DNA of 64,000 nucleotides from Tomocerus qinae (Eukaryota > Arthropoda > Collembola > Entomobryomorpha > Tomoceridae): contig CM034546.1 in assembly GCA_020055645.1 (NCBI GenBank), positions 41,664,001 through 41,728,000 of the forward strand, read 5' to 3'. The notes under the pieces are model-generated. The model made no database searches. It saw only the letters and a program-made list of their open reading frames with translations, and was not told the origin of the DNA. The first letter of the stretch is position 1. Each line of letters begins with the position of its first letter. Shown piece after piece: positions 1-13,155 of the stretch. The translations under genes were made by a program, and so were the position numbers.

Positions 1-3000
1 GTATGAGACAGCCAACGTCGTAGCTCCTTCGACAGCTGACTCTATTCACTCTACTATTTTCGTAATTGTGGTATAAATACATGTATTATAGCAAAACAGG
101 CAACTTAGGGTTGGCAACCAGCAGTGGCTTTTCTCTAACGTCCACCAAGTGATACTAATCTATTTTTAGAAAGATGTGTATACTCTTTAACTCTTATGTA
201 AATTCAGTGAAGCTCAACTTTACACATCCACTATACCTTCCTACATACTATAATAACGCTACGTTACTCTTTTGCAATGAAAAGTGCATCTTACTGCAGC
301 CAAAACTGACTTACCAATATTTTCCTATTTTCAGCATTCACTTATATTAGACACAGTGTGCATTTCCCACTTTTTATGATTTTTACAATCAATGTGATAA
401 AATACGTCTTTCTGAAAAATTGAGTGTTATAAGGTTTTACAGTACTGACAGAAAAATCAAATCAATCAAAACTTTATTGCCATGGTGCCTTTTAAAGCCA
501 AGGCTTTTCTCCAGTAATAAAATCTGATTTACAAGGAATAAATTATGCATAATTTAATCAATCATAATAATATAAAGCGAAGGCATACAGAGAAGCCAAA
601 ATTATTATCGTATAGACCTTATACATTAAGAACTTAGATTTAAATAAGCTGTAACTGTTTATAAGTCTTATAAGGTAAACAATTCCGATATTTAGACCTC
701 TTCTATTACATTAGTGGTTAAATTTGGACTAATATTACAAGCACACAATTATTTCAAATTAAAAATTCACGAACTTCATGAAAAAGTACTGGGAAATATC
801 CAATCTTTTCAAAATTTATTTTTTTAAACCTTTTTATTTTAAAGGTTTCAAAAAATTCATCACTTTTACTATTTTTAAAGTTACGCTATAATAACCATTG
901 CAATATAACTTTGTAGTCTAAAAAGAGTAGGTACACGGAGCCAAGAAATATGACGGTTATTTTAAAGGGCGAAAAATAGAATTACACCGGGTTGCGTTAA
1001 GATCTACTGCTACACTAGTCCGATGGGAGTACTTTATTTAGATATGGGAATTTTGTATACCTACAATTGTAGAAACGGTCCTAGTTAAAGTGTTGAAACA
1101 ATATTTTCACTACTAAATTGCGGTGAGAAAGTAAAAGCTTTCCATAGTTTCTTGGTTTTTTCGGATGCGTTAAAAATTGCTTTGGCGATACGAAAATTTG
1201 GAAATAAAATCAATATGAAAAGTAGAGTTTTACTAGTTACAGGTTAGTGGGTAGGTAGCTAGGAAGATAAAGTGGTTAGGGCAGGGGTTGGGCAATGTAA
1301 TGTCAAGTGGCTATATAGTTGGAAAAAAGGACAAGTGAAACTAAGTTTTTAATGCATAAAAAAGGATTTATGCATATTTATGACTATCGATGCGATAGTT
1401 TAAAACTAATTTCTCTATCGACCGGAACCATTAAATAACTCTATTCGCTATCTGAAGTTATCCGAAGAAATTATCCCATCTTATATCCACAGTTTTGGTT
1501 TGGTTGGGCCTGCTCCCCCTTTCACTACTTATTCCACACAGCATTAGATTATTTCAGCGAATTTGTTACATCCAAATAAGGAAAGATTAGAAATAGCTTA
1601 GATAATACTTTCAATTTTCCAAATTATTTAATTGAATTAATGTAAGGTGGAATGTGTAAGAGAATTTTTATCATTTGCAATAACAGTGCAAATAACAAAT
1701 ACAATTACATAGCAAATGTTAGCAAATAAAAAAAAATGTAAGTATTATTAAGTTTATAGTATGTAATGGCAAATTGCCAGCTTGTCTCATCTTTCTTATC
1801 ATCACCCGCAACCCTTATTACCAACAGTTAGCACCACAAATCCCTTCATTCGTATTTCAGATTGTTATGTCATAAATTTCATTGGTATCTAACCCACATA
1901 AATATTATCACCATAGGACTTGTATGAATGGAGCCCCGCCCATTTTGTATGAGATGGACTTAGAAAAGTTTAAAGCTAAAATATTTTAGCAATCACACAA
2001 AATATTTAAAATTATCGAATTGTTCTCAGTAAAAGGTCATGCTGGTTTTTATAAAATGATATCGCATATTTAAGGGTGTTAGAATGAAATAATCGCCTAT
2101 GATGAAACGTTATTAATATAATTTCATTTGAAAGTGTTTTCTGAATATTAGATACTTAAACCCACAAGATGCTGGGATAAAGACGTCATTTATTCGACAT
2201 GTTAGCGACATAAATTGTTAACATTTTTAGAATTGAGATATTTGGAATAGCCGAGTGTATTGTGTATAAGAGATAGAGAACGAGGTTCATGCATTCCAGA
2301 TGTTGCATAGCATAACAGAATTAGTAAATGAATGGGAGAGGAGAGTCTATAGTGTTGGAGTTAACAATGCCGCTAATTTATGTCCTGTCTGGCACTCTTC
2401 CACTGTTATTTTGGTTTTCATTGTCTCCTACAATTTTGATTCTTTTCATCACTTGGATTAACGAAAGACAACAAATCAGATCAACATATCCGCAGTCCTA
2501 CAGTCTTACATCACAAGGCATCAATCAGGTATAGATTTTATCAATATTTTGAATACCGTTACTTATTCTTTTAGCTATTCTTCGTTATTCAAAGGTTTTT
2601 ACGCGTCCACTTTTACCCCAAATCGTAATTTATTAGTACTTTGGGTGAGCGTGTAAAAATTCTATCCTTTGATTGGAATTAAAATAAAAGGTTGGCGAAT
2701 GAGGGAGAATGAATTATTTTTTGAATACACTTTTTGATTCATATTTCCATTTCAATCCTTTCCAGCGCAACATGATTGTTTGATTCCGAATTACATAGCA
2801 ACCAAGTTGCCTTAAATATTTATTTTGAGTTCGAGGCATCTTCGAATCCATCCTTTGAGCTAGAAAATTTTCAGCAAATTTTTTTTCTGGGGTGATTGGA
2901 TTACATTTGCACATCTTTTGTCGTATAAACATTGCATCTCTAGCTTAAATTTATTAGTAGTGTTAATATTGTGTTTATAACAGCGACAGAAAAGGAATAA

Positions 3001-3016
3001 TCTTAAATCATTGAGG
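1..3016. other. Gene-free upstream flank of tropomyosin
   Basis: I see no convincing coding exon, RNA gene or element here. The stretch is AT-rich. It probably holds the promoter and one or more untranslated first exons of the tropomyosin gene that starts at 3017, but I could not place a transcription start. An open frame at 2328-2534 encodes a hydrophobic peptide with no family resemblance and is treated as chance. Confidence 0.5.
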
Positions 3017-5893
3017 ATGGAGGCGATCAAAAAGAAGATGCAGGCGATGAAGGTGGAGAAGGACGACGCCATTGAGAAGGCGGAGGCCAAGGAGGCTTGT
3101 GCCAGGGAGGCCACTCTTCGAGGAGACAAGGCTGCAGAAGAGGTGCAGGGTCTGGAGAAAAGGAAAATCATCTTGGAAACTGAACTGAGCAACGCACAAG
3201 AAGCACTCATCAAAGCCAATGCGGATCTTGACGCCAAAGAGAAAAAGCTTACACAAGTAAGTACAAACGGAAGAATCTTAATTGCCAACACTTTTTTGAC
3301 AACACTTTTTTGTCAGCACCTTTTTGTCGACAAATAGCACCCTTTTTGTACAAACTTTATGTTCATTAGGCAACTATCCTGCTGCACTGATTATACTGTT
3401 AAATAACGTTCCTATACCCAATCCTGCTACGATAAGCTCACTCTCATAATTTTGTCAAAATGTATCAAAAAATTAAAAATAAAAGTTTTGTGCAATATTT
3501 AGGTACTTTGAGACAAAATTTTGGACTTTGTTCCCCAAAGCTTCCCCTAAACACGGCCCGGATTTGTATAGTATAGTATGTTCACAAAAGCTTCCTAGGA
3601 CTTTAGATACTTAAAACCTCCCAACTTGTTGGATCGGCCAAGAACACCCTGATTAAATTATACTTAACTCCCACTCCACGCTACTTTTTATCATCTCTAT
3701 CTCTAATTGAAATATCCAAAGTATGGAGCTCCCATATGATTCGTAATTATGTTTTCTTATTTATCACAGTCAGCCTGTGATATGGGTATTAAGACGATTT
3801 ACGTATGCTCTTAGACGTATTTAAATTGTATTGCAGACAGAAAGCGAACTAAATAACTTGGGTCGTAAAGTGCAACTTATTGAAGAAGATTTTGAGAAAA
3901 CAGAAGAAAGATTGAAAGTTGCAACCGTCAAACTAGCTGAGGCTTTGCATACGGGCGACGAATCTGAACGGTAAGTTTTCCAACTAGGAGATTTACTCTT
4001 TCCCGTTGGATAATTATTTTTCATTACTTTCAGGATGAGGAAAGTGCTGAAAGATCGCAATTCTACAGATGACGAACGAATGAAGGCACTTGAGGCTCAA
4101 CTGAAAGACGCCAACAGTTTGGCTGAAGAGGCTGACCGGAAATATGATGAGGTATACTGTTATTTATTGCCATTTAATAAACTATTAATAAACTCTAAAC
4201 TTTAATAAACTAGTTCGATTTTTGTTATTGTAATTTATTCTAAAAATGGTAAAATATAACAGCAAAAAGTTTTTATAATGTATATAAATATAAATACATA
4301 AATAAATTAGGTTAAATAATTTGTTTTATGTGCATAAAGGTAGCTCGTAAACTTGCCATGGTAGAGTCTGATTTGGACATGGCTGAGGATCGTGCTGAAT
4401 CTGGGGAATCGTAAGTACACAATCAGACATGGCACTTGAAATATTTCGCTTGAAATAAATAGGTGAAATTTTTGAAATATTTCGCGAAATATTTCACTTG
4501 TGCTTTCCTTGAAAAATGAAATATTTGAAATAAATGAAATAAATAGGGTACATGGCATTTATTTCAATTTATTTCAATTTATTTCAAGTGAAATAAATTA
4601 ACTGCGCATGTCTATACACATGCGCGTTTAATTTATTTCATTTATTTCAAAAATTTCATTTATTTCATTTTTCGCGAAATATTTCAAATATTTCACTTTT
4701 CAAGAAATATTTCCTGAAAAATGAAATAAATGCCATGTCTGTTACACAATATTTTATTCATTTCTGCTGTCTTTATCGTAATGAATATGTTTATAGACAT
4801 TTACTATAATATATATGTATTCGGTGCATAGATAAATTGTACACTTGTAAAGATATAGTTGTAGTTGTAGTGGTGCATACGTATAACATTCGACGTTTAA
4901 CATAATATAACAATGATAGATTTTTAGAAAATATCCATATAAGAGAGCTACACACAATGTGATCAATCAAAGAAGTTGTTAAAATGATTTATTATTCTCA
5001 TAGTAAATCTTAGAAATGCACAATTAAGTACTGTATAAATTAAGGTAGACTTTGTTTGCCATGCATAAAAAAGATTTACTTTTTGAGAAAATATTATTAA
5101 TATTTTGTAATTAAATAAAGTTTATTTTTTATAATTAATATAGAAAAATCCTAGAACTGGAAGAAGAGTTGAAGGTTGTAGGGAATAATCTTAAGTCCCT
5201 TGAAGTCGCTGAAGAGAAGGTATGACAGAAAATTTTAATAACATAGTCGCCACTTCAACCCTAAGACCTGTAGAACTATTTAACTAAAAACAATAAATAA
5301 ACCATAGTCAATGGTATAAGAGGAAGCAATGAAATGGGGTACTTTAGAGTTAGAGGAAAATTTATGAAAACTTGGGATAACAATATTAATATTAAATTAA
5401 CTTTTGACAGGCCCGTCAAAGAGAGGAAGATTATAAAACCCAAATCAAGACTTTAACTGCCAAATTGAAGCAGGTATGAAAAAAACTATTTCATAAAATT
5501 TTTAATATATTCCTTTAAGCATATGTTCACTGAATACGTTTTATAATAATAACAATTGGATTGATGGGAACACCTGAAATTTATGGGTTTATTTATATGG
5601 ACATTAAAATGAGAGCGTTGTTTTACAGGGAGAGGCGAGAGCTGAATTTTCACAGCGAACCGTTCAGAAGCTTCAAAAGGAAGTAGATAGGCTCGAAGGT
5701 ATAAAGAGAGACATACTACATTTAATTTATATCTTTTGCTCTCCTATAACTAGTCTTCTATCCTCTTCAACTCACTAAGACTGTGTAACTAATTTTGTGA
5801 TTAATTTTAGATGAATTGGTTAACCAGAGCGATCTGTACAATAGCATTACACTGGAGCTGGATACTACATACTCAGAGATGACTGGATATTAA
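3017..5893 (+). CDS. Tropomyosin, muscle-type, 284 aa, eight coding exons
   Basis: Coiled-coil actin-filament protein that, with troponin in muscle, controls myosin access to actin. Coding exons are 3017-3256, 3837-3970, 4034-4151, 4340-4410, 5144-5219, 5411-5473, 5629-5698 and 5811-5893. Every intron starts GT and ends AG, phases are continuous, and the sum is 855 nt, giving exactly the 284 residues of the family. The ATG at 3017 gives the classic [12 protein letters not shown] start. Diagnostic stretches are [43 protein letters not shown] and [16 protein letters not shown]. The C-terminus SEMTGY matches the arthropod muscle isoform end. Exon 1 encodes 80 residues, as in other arthropods. 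The N-terminal third and the last exon ([17 protein letters not shown]) look more diverged than usual, so a second, slower-evolving tropomyosin may exist elsewhere. I saw no alternative exons inside the introns. Confidence 0.93.
4424..4741. mobile_element. hAT-type MITE in tropomyosin intron 4
   Basis: The 11-bp ends CAGACATGGCA and TGCCATGTCTG are perfect inverted repeats. The element is flanked by the 8-bp direct repeat TACACAAT (4416-4423 and 4743-4750, with one extra T at 4742). The body is built of inverted runs of the motif ATTTCATTTATTTCA and has a central short palindrome with GCGCATG arms. CA...TG ends with an 8-bp duplication are typical of hAT elements. No coding capacity; about 318 bp. 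Confidence 0.85.
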
Positions 5894-7749
5894 ACCAAAA
5901 AATGTAAAGAATAATTCATACCAAGTAGTCCTTAACACAGCAGGTGGAACCTTTGCTTAATTGTGGGGAACCTAAAGAAACCTCCAACATTCGGATATAG
6001 GAGTTTGGATAGTCCTGTCGAATTCACAAATACTAATGGTTTGAATTATTGTGTCAAGTAGTGAACTAAGCATACAACCTGTGTTAGATGTTGTAACTTT
6101 AATTTGCAAGTATTATTGTTTGTTTGCCTGGCATATATGAGCGAAGACACATTTAACACTCAGTCGTCGATTTTGGCATATTATGTGCTTTTTTGACGTT
6201 TATGGTCACAAATCTGAAGTGAGCTTACGTCTTTCAGTATTATCGATTTATCCTGACACCTAGATGTTGAATTATTACTTTTACTATGGCCATATGGCCG
6301 CCCAAAATGGTCAACAAAATCACATTTTTTAGACGTGAAATTCTCAACGTCGGAGCTAATTGAGTGACAAGGCACCCTGGGATATAATTGAATGGTGCCT
6401 TTATATGATTTAAAACATTTAATGTGCTTCTCCGCTCAATCACCTCCGGCCAGCCTTCAGAGCACGGAATGAGAAATTCTCGCCAAAAATAAGTACCCCA
6501 AATACTGTAGAAAAATGATTTACCTTTACATAATGATCTTTTCAGTAAGAAATCTTCAAATCAGCTAAGAACCAATGCCGATAGCTAATAATTTAGCACT
6601 GTTGTGTGTCTTTCTCACTATATTTGTCAACGCATTCATTTTTTTCCAATTTTAATTTTACTATTTTATTCTAATATAACTTTTTATTTTTATTTCTTAC
6701 AGTTTTTAATTATTTTTATTTTTATATTTTATTATTATTATTATTTGTTATTTCTGTTTTATTTATCTCTGTCGTGACGAAGTAATTAATACTCAACTGC
6801 AAAAGAGATTTCCTTTGCCCGAGTCACATATTAATGTTAATTTATTAATTCATTATTTTTTAATCATATACACAGGAATTTCATTTAATGTTGTCACAAA
6901 AAATATTTATGCTCGACGACAATAGTATGCCCAATAAATACAAATGATTTTAATCAAAATATTATAAGGTATCATTTGCAGTCATTTACATGTACATCAT
7001 TCATTCATTGTCACATAAAACAGTGCAATGGAAGGCAAAATTCGTCTCAATCAATCAATAACCTTGAAAGCTATGTTTGTACTTGTTCAAGCGGGAGGAG
7101 TGAACTGCGTAGCGTAAATGATGACTGAAAGTTAACTGAAGAAAGTGAAAGCAGAAATACTTTCAACTTTGTGATTTGTAAGTTGTTTTTGTATTTTGTA
7201 TTCTATTTAGTAAGTTAACTGAGTTAACGTGTAACTTTTAAATGTTTCAAGTTTCTCAGAAATAGTATTATTTAAATTGTATTTAACTTTTTGTGTATAT
7301 CCATTTCGTCAATCTACAGGTTTATTGCAGCTGAACACTGAATCACTCATAATCTAAAATATCAGTTAGTCATAATCGGGAGTTCTGAAGTCAGAAGTAA
7401 GTCAAAATTTCAAAGTAAGTTATGCCCATCAGAACCAAAAGTGTCGTAGTCGGCTAAAAATAAATTTCTGGGGGGCTTAATTTCCATTGATTGTAGAAAA
7501 ATAAACTACCGGTTCTGAATGGTTAATTTTGTAAAACTAATAAAAATTTAATTTATTTAGGTATGGATTACTTATCCAGAAAACTGTAGACTTTATTCTA
7601 TTACCAATTACAGAATTATTCTACTGACTTCTAATGTCTGAAGACCGAATGAATAAATCTGCTCCTAGTTGAACTGAAAAGGAAGATATATTGTATGTGT
7701 ATGATGTTGTAAGCCAGTAGCAGAAAAACAAAATAATTGGGTTTTCCAA
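5894..7749. other. Tropomyosin 3' flank and intergenic DNA
   Basis: Contains the presumed 3' UTR of tropomyosin followed by AT-rich intergenic sequence with a T-rich run near 6650-6780. Several AATAAA-like sites occur, but none can be assigned with certainty. I see no gene. Confidence 0.45.
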
Positions 7750-10700
7750 ATGGAGAACATTCCGTGTTTCTTGTGTTTCCAATCAATTAAGGATAATAAT
7801 ACTATAGAGTTGGACCCAAAATTTAGTGATAGGCGATACAAAGAAAAGTTATTCCATTGCTGCAGTCGTCTGTTGGGTGTCAAAATTGAAAAGTCTTGCA
7901 ATTTAAAGTATTCTGCAATCAGCTGTTCTCCGTTTTGTTTTAATTGCTTTGAGTCTTCAGAAAAATTGTTGCAAATCGAATACCAAATAGAAACTAGCAA
8001 AACTAAAGACGACTTAGAGAATTACATCGCCAAATTCACCAGTGACATTTTGCGATTCAGGTTGGCTGTGTTTGCCAAAGAGATTGATTTCGAAAGCGAA
8101 GATAATGACGATATTGATGATGAGTACACCTATCAATCCTCATGTGGTTTCCAATCAAATGATTTAAGATCTTCGTTGCCTACGCCCAATATTGCACCAT
8201 CATCGTCTTTGTTAGTAATTAATTCTATTGGAGTAAAAGATGAAGCTGTAAAGGATGAACTCATTATTGACGAATATTTTGAGGAAGATGATTGCGGTGA
8301 CTCAACGGCGTTTCCGACGATGTCTATTCCAGAACTCAGAGTTGTCTTAGAAAGTAAGAAAATTAATTTACAATGACGCATCCTTCAAAAAATTGACAAA
8401 CGAATGTTTAAAATAATTATTGTTTACGTTACAAATTGAATTAGCCCTATATAATAATGTTTTAATGAAACAGAAAACCATGCCAAACTTAAAAAGGTCA
8501 AAGCCAAATATGCAGTGACTTTTTCATAATTTTCATTCACATTTGTTGTATTTTCCGTTACAAAATATTTACCCAGCATCTTTTATTATTCGGAAAGTTG
8601 TAATGTAGTAATTATTTTTTTATTGTCGTAGCTTGGCTTCAAAAACATTTTTAAACTGGATAATTTAATGATTTTCAATTTTTGCTCTAAATTCTACGCC
8701 TAGGTTGTAAAAGCTGCTGTCGTTCATGTTAGAAATGAATTTCATGATCAGTATAAAATAGATAAATTAAATTATAGGCAATCCAGTTTATGTTTGCGAT
8801 GCGAAAGTTTCCTCTCGTAAGCATTGAAGGACACTTCTTAATAAAATTGGTTGATTACGATTACCTATACTATTTCACCGAATTTTGATATGATTTGTCA
8901 TTTGTTTTTTTCCATTAGGATTACAGTTTGATTCCAATGGAAAAGTAATACTTCCGTTGGAAAGTTTTACAAAACGAAAAGCTGCAATTGTTGCAAGGTC
9001 GTCTTTGCTTCAAAATGTATCGGAAGACAATCCATTACAAATTTCGTGGTATGTATTTATTTTACAGCCAACAATAAGATCAATGTTTGCAATATTTAAA
9101 TATGTATAGGTAGTACTTTTAAATTTCAAATTCGTATTTGATTTTTGTATTGTTGAAACTGAAAATTTTAATAATGTTTGCCAGTTTCAGTGATGGCGAT
9201 CCAGAATTTATCAGCGGAGATTTGGAATTTGATTCTGATGAATACGAAGACAATAGTGGATCTCCGGACGTATCACATGAGTATCGAAAAACAAATTTGA
9301 AAACGTCTAAAAATAATAGTAATTCCATCACGAAAACGAAACCCTCTCGTTTAAAGAGAAAATATCACAGGAATGTAACGAAGAAATATTGTTTCAAGAA
9401 GCCGTGTGTTGAAAAACGCCAGGTATTTACCTTTATGCGTAAAGAAAGAAAGAAATTGAAATGTTCCATTTGCTCAGAATCGTACAACTTGACTTGGGAT
9501 CTTGATTGTCATTCGAATGAATCAGGCCACGTTAATGAACGCAATTGTAAATGTTCTCTGTGTGGTAAATCATACTACAATCAAGATGATTTGAAGTGGC
9601 ACCAGCGTGTATGCACATACTCCAATAGACGATGCAAACATTGCGCCAAGATATTAATATTTCCTTCGATCTCCAAATACCGCCTGCATATTGAGAATCA
9701 TAAAAAAAGATCAGAAGCCCAATTAAAATCAAAACGATGTATTCCCAATCGTAACAGGCTTGAATATTCCAATAAATATAAATGTGCGGTTTGTTCATCT
9801 CTATTTTCAGCTATCAAAGCGTTCCATGCACATGCCAAGAAAGAAGGTCACGTTAACACTCCTTTATTTTCATGTGAAAAATGCCACAAAAAATTTTACC
9901 GCCCGATGGATGTGAAAAGACACGACCATTATATTCACCAGACTATTCTCCAAGCATGTAAAATCTGCAACAAGGAATTTACCACTCGGATAATGTACCA
10001 CAGCCATAAAATGTGGCACAAAACAAAAGAAGACGGCCAAGGTATGTCCGTATTCGAAGAGCCACGTAAATGCGACTTATGCGATGGCGTATTTTACGGT
10101 ACAGCAAAATTGACTCGTCACAAAAAGAAACATGAAAAAGGATATCCATTTCAGTGCAACATTTGCTTTTTATTATACAAAACTGAAAAAACATTGAGTA
10201 ATCACATGGAATCACATCAAGGAGTTACTACAAAAAGGACTATCGAGTGCGACTCTTGCGACCAGAAGTTTAGTCTTCTAAGTGAATTCATTGCTCATAA
10301 AATAACTGACCATGGATTCCACTCACCGTTCATTTGTAAACATTGTCGAGAGTCATTTAAATCTAGAAGGGAGCTAAACACTCACCTTAAAAATGTTCAC
10401 TCTGAAAATCCCAATAATCAAAAATTTAATGAAAATTGTGAATTTTGTGGAAAACTTTATAAAACCCATACAAGCTTACAACTTCATACGTTGACCCACT
10501 TAAATATTCCTAAAGAATCTATGACAAAAATTAAAAGCAAATCGAAGGAAAGGGGAAGTCACCAATGTGCACAGTGTGGCAAGATTTTTTTCTATTCTCA
10601 CGGACTGACTGATCATTGGAACAAAATGCATTCACCTGATGCACTCAAGAATAGAGTTACCTGCAATATTTGTGGAAAAGTATTAGCCAATCAAAGGTAT

Positions 10701-10904
10701 TTCATTAAACACATGTCAATACACGAAAAGAAATTCATCTGTGAAATATGCGGAAGAGGCTTTAGTGAAAACTACTCTCTTCAAGGTCATATTAAAAGGA
10801 TTCATGAACAAAATAAAACACCCAGGAAATCTTATACAAGAACGATGTACCCAAAACCAAGATGTGATAAAGTTAGCTATATTGATCCTAATATTGTATT
10901 TTAG
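7750..10904 (+). CDS. ZAD-like C2H2 zinc-finger protein, 14 fingers
   Basis: Probable nuclear DNA-binding regulator. Exons inferred: 7750-8353, an optional 39-nt micro-exon 8778-8816, 8919-9048, and 9185-10904 (acceptor could also be 9191). All junctions are GT/AG and phase-compatible; total about 830 aa. The N-terminus has Cys6-x2-Cys9 and Cys63-x2-Cys66, the spacing of the ZAD dimerisation module common in insect zinc-finger proteins. An acidic linker follows (SEDNDDIDDEY; DEYFEEDDCGD). The last exon carries a basic stretch and then 14 C2H2 or C2HC fingers in a row, from KCSICSESY to FICEICGRGF. Linkers are irregular rather than TGEKP, as in ZAD proteins. The first ATG, at 7750, just precedes the first Cys pair. 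Because the micro-exon is a multiple of three it can be skipped without changing frame. DNA target unknown. Confidence 0.82.
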
Positions 10905-11739
10905 AATTTTGTTACTCCTATTAGGTGATAATTATTTATTTCATTTTTAATTAGTTCAACTTGATATGAATTTTTATGATATCGCACTATTACACCGAAT
11001 ACAACTAATATATTGTAAATAATTTCTAATTCTAATTTTAGTAACTTTGTAAACCAATGGTTTAAAGGTTTTTCACTTGTCACTGAAATAATATTATTAC
11101 AAAGAAACATTAACAAACAATTTGTCTGACGCATGACGGTTTGCTTTTTTCTATTGCCAAAGTTTCGATTATATTTCATTATTGACTCAGGTCCTGTTGT
11201 AAATAAAAGTAGTGTGTAATCCGGGGCAGAAAGGTACGACGCGCATATACATACTTAAGTTTTTTAAATTCCAATTGTGGCGTTGGCATGCCAAATAGAT
11301 GAAAACTGCCACGATGCTTATCTTAATTTTGATACTTGCCAAACCGTACTATGCTATGATAATGCTATATATCTTGTTATATTAGAATCAGAAAAGAATG
11401 ATATTTTTTTAATTATGTAGTACAGATTACTGATACATTGAATTGAATTCATTGAGACATGGCATTAGATTCAATAGTAACATGTTTTTCATACATGCAA
11501 TATCGATAGCTGCCTATCGAACACCACATATTCTATTCGTCCGTCTGTTCGCCAACACTGCAATTTGTAAACATACTAAACGAAGTTTAGCAAGCTTGGC
11601 AAAAGCAATGTTCAGCATCTCCACATTGAGCCTTCCACCAGCGCATCAATGGGGAAATCTTAGAACAAAATTTTTTACAAAACTGAAATTTAATAACATG
11701 TTTGACTTGCTTCGAAAAAATGAAAGAGCATGAGTTTTG
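10905..11739. other. Zinc-finger gene 3' flank
   Basis: Holds the 3' UTR of the zinc-finger gene, a decayed copy of the kinase gene's 3' end (annotated separately), and about 500 bp with no recognisable feature. A frame at 11443-11733 is not similar to anything I know and has no ATG at its 5' end. Confidence 0.45.
11095..11175 (-). pseudogene. Decayed copy of the kinase gene's last codons
   Basis: This segment is nearly the same as 17145-17217, which encodes the C-terminal tail of the receptor tyrosine kinase. It has an extra 7 bp (GCATGAC) that breaks the frame, and similarity ends near 11175. It is the left copy of a duplicated zinc-finger/kinase 3' boundary. Confidence 0.75.
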
Positions 11740-11934
11740 GCCAATCAGAGGTATTTCATTACATATACTTTAATAGGCGAAAAGAAATTCATTTGTGAAG
11801 TGTGGAAGAGGATTTAGTGAAAACTACTCTCCAAAAGGTCATATTAAAAAAAAGGATTCATGAACAAAATAAAACTAAAATCTTATACAAGAACGATGTA
11901 CCCAAAACCAAGATGTGATAAATTAAGCTACATA
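11740..11934 (+). pseudogene. Partial copy of last two zinc fingers, frameshifted
   Basis: Matches 10686-10880 of the zinc-finger gene, starting at GCCAATCA and covering the last fingers and the segment ending ACCCAAAACCAAGATGTGAT. It carries small deletions and an A-run insertion (AAAAAAAAGG) that disrupt the frame. The copy stops at about 11934 and its continuation resumes at 16936. Confidence 0.85.
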
Positions 11935-12054
11935 CAGGGTTGGGCAAAAAAATAACTGGACCATAGATTATTCAGATAATGCATTGTCAGTAAGCAATAT
12001 AACTTGGGTTCAGAGTACCACACTCCTTGGATTGCATTGTATTCTAATGTATTT

Positions 12055-12720
12055 TTTCATAGGGAGACATTCGGGGCAGGCTTACTGTCCTCAGGATTTC
12101 CAATCCCTATGATAAGCATTCCAGTCTTAATTCTAAAACCCTCAGGGAGGATATCTCGGAAACTTGAAACTTTTGGCAAAAATTAGGGATAGTATTGGTA
12201 GATAATTAATCCATAGAGTGTGCGTTAGCTCAACAACTCTGTCGGAATTCCGGTTCTCCTGCTAGACCCCGAAGATTCGGATGTGGTTGTGACATTTGTT
12301 TGGTTATCATTATTAATTTGTCAAATTCAGTTTCCGTAGATACAATGCAGTAGTAGTAGTGAAGTGTATTACTATATTTCGAATCCTTATCAACACGTCC
12401 ACGTCATAGTAATACGCAAGGTGACTGCACACTACTACTAATTCAAAGGATTGAATCACTACTGGTACCACTAACATCAACCACAATACTCACCTTTCAT
12501 TCCCCTGGGGGGTGGTTGGGGGGGCAGAGCCCCCCATAAATCCAAATTCTGACATCATTTAGTAGAGTATATTATTAATAATTTTGTGAATAAGTGGACA
12601 TTTCGTAGGTAAAGGTTGCAGAGACAAAAAAGATTTCCGAAATAGAGGAAAATTATAGGGATGGAAAATATTTTTAGAAATTGAAAACAGCTCCAGGGAT
12701 AGATAGAAATGTTTTTACTG
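12055..12720. repeat. Direct repeat copy A inside the 5-kb element
   Basis: Shares long segments with 15277-15680, beginning at TTTTTCATAGGGAGACATTC and including AGTAATACGCAAGGTGACTG and GGGATGGAAAATATTTTTAG. Copy A has a G/C-rich hairpin (GGGGGGGCAGAGCCCCCC, about 12518-12535) that copy B lacks. No coding content. Confidence 0.75.
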
Positions 12721-13155
12721 ATCCTGTCACTCCATGGGGACTATTTTCAAATCCAGGGGGACATGAAAATCGCTTCTCATTGGTGGATGAAATTTTTTAT
12801 TGACCACATTTCCAGGTGAAATTTTTATTGCAACATTTGACTTGTTAGCACTTTAGTCAGATAGGGGGCAGGATTCGTCCCATGTTTTCAATACAATTTA
12901 CGTTTCTATAGCAGTCTGAAAGATAGTAATGGAAATTAGAACTGAGTGAGGATCAAATTACTGCGATCAGCTCTGCGCGTATGGGGTGATCATTGTACTG
13001 CCGGTGCCGTTTCCACTGAATGATTTTACTACTGTTTTCCACTCTCTAAATTTTTTACTTTGCTACATCCAAATGAAGTTGTTCATCGTGTTCTTGCTTA
13101 CAGTTCTTCCAACCTTTTGTTTTGGTAAGAAAAATTGAAGTTTTGTATTTTTTTC

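Noticed and set aside
2328-2534. Hydrophobic 68-residue frame upstream of tropomyosin
   Set aside because: No family resemblance, and its frame does not join the tropomyosin exons.
8460-8530. Extra exon of the zinc-finger gene after the AG near 8473
   Set aside because: No good donor in a compatible phase; the 8778-8816 and 8919-9048 exons fit better.
11443-11733. 96-residue frame between the zinc-finger gene and its partial copy
   Set aside because: Non-ATG start, no similarity I recognise, next to duplicated debris.
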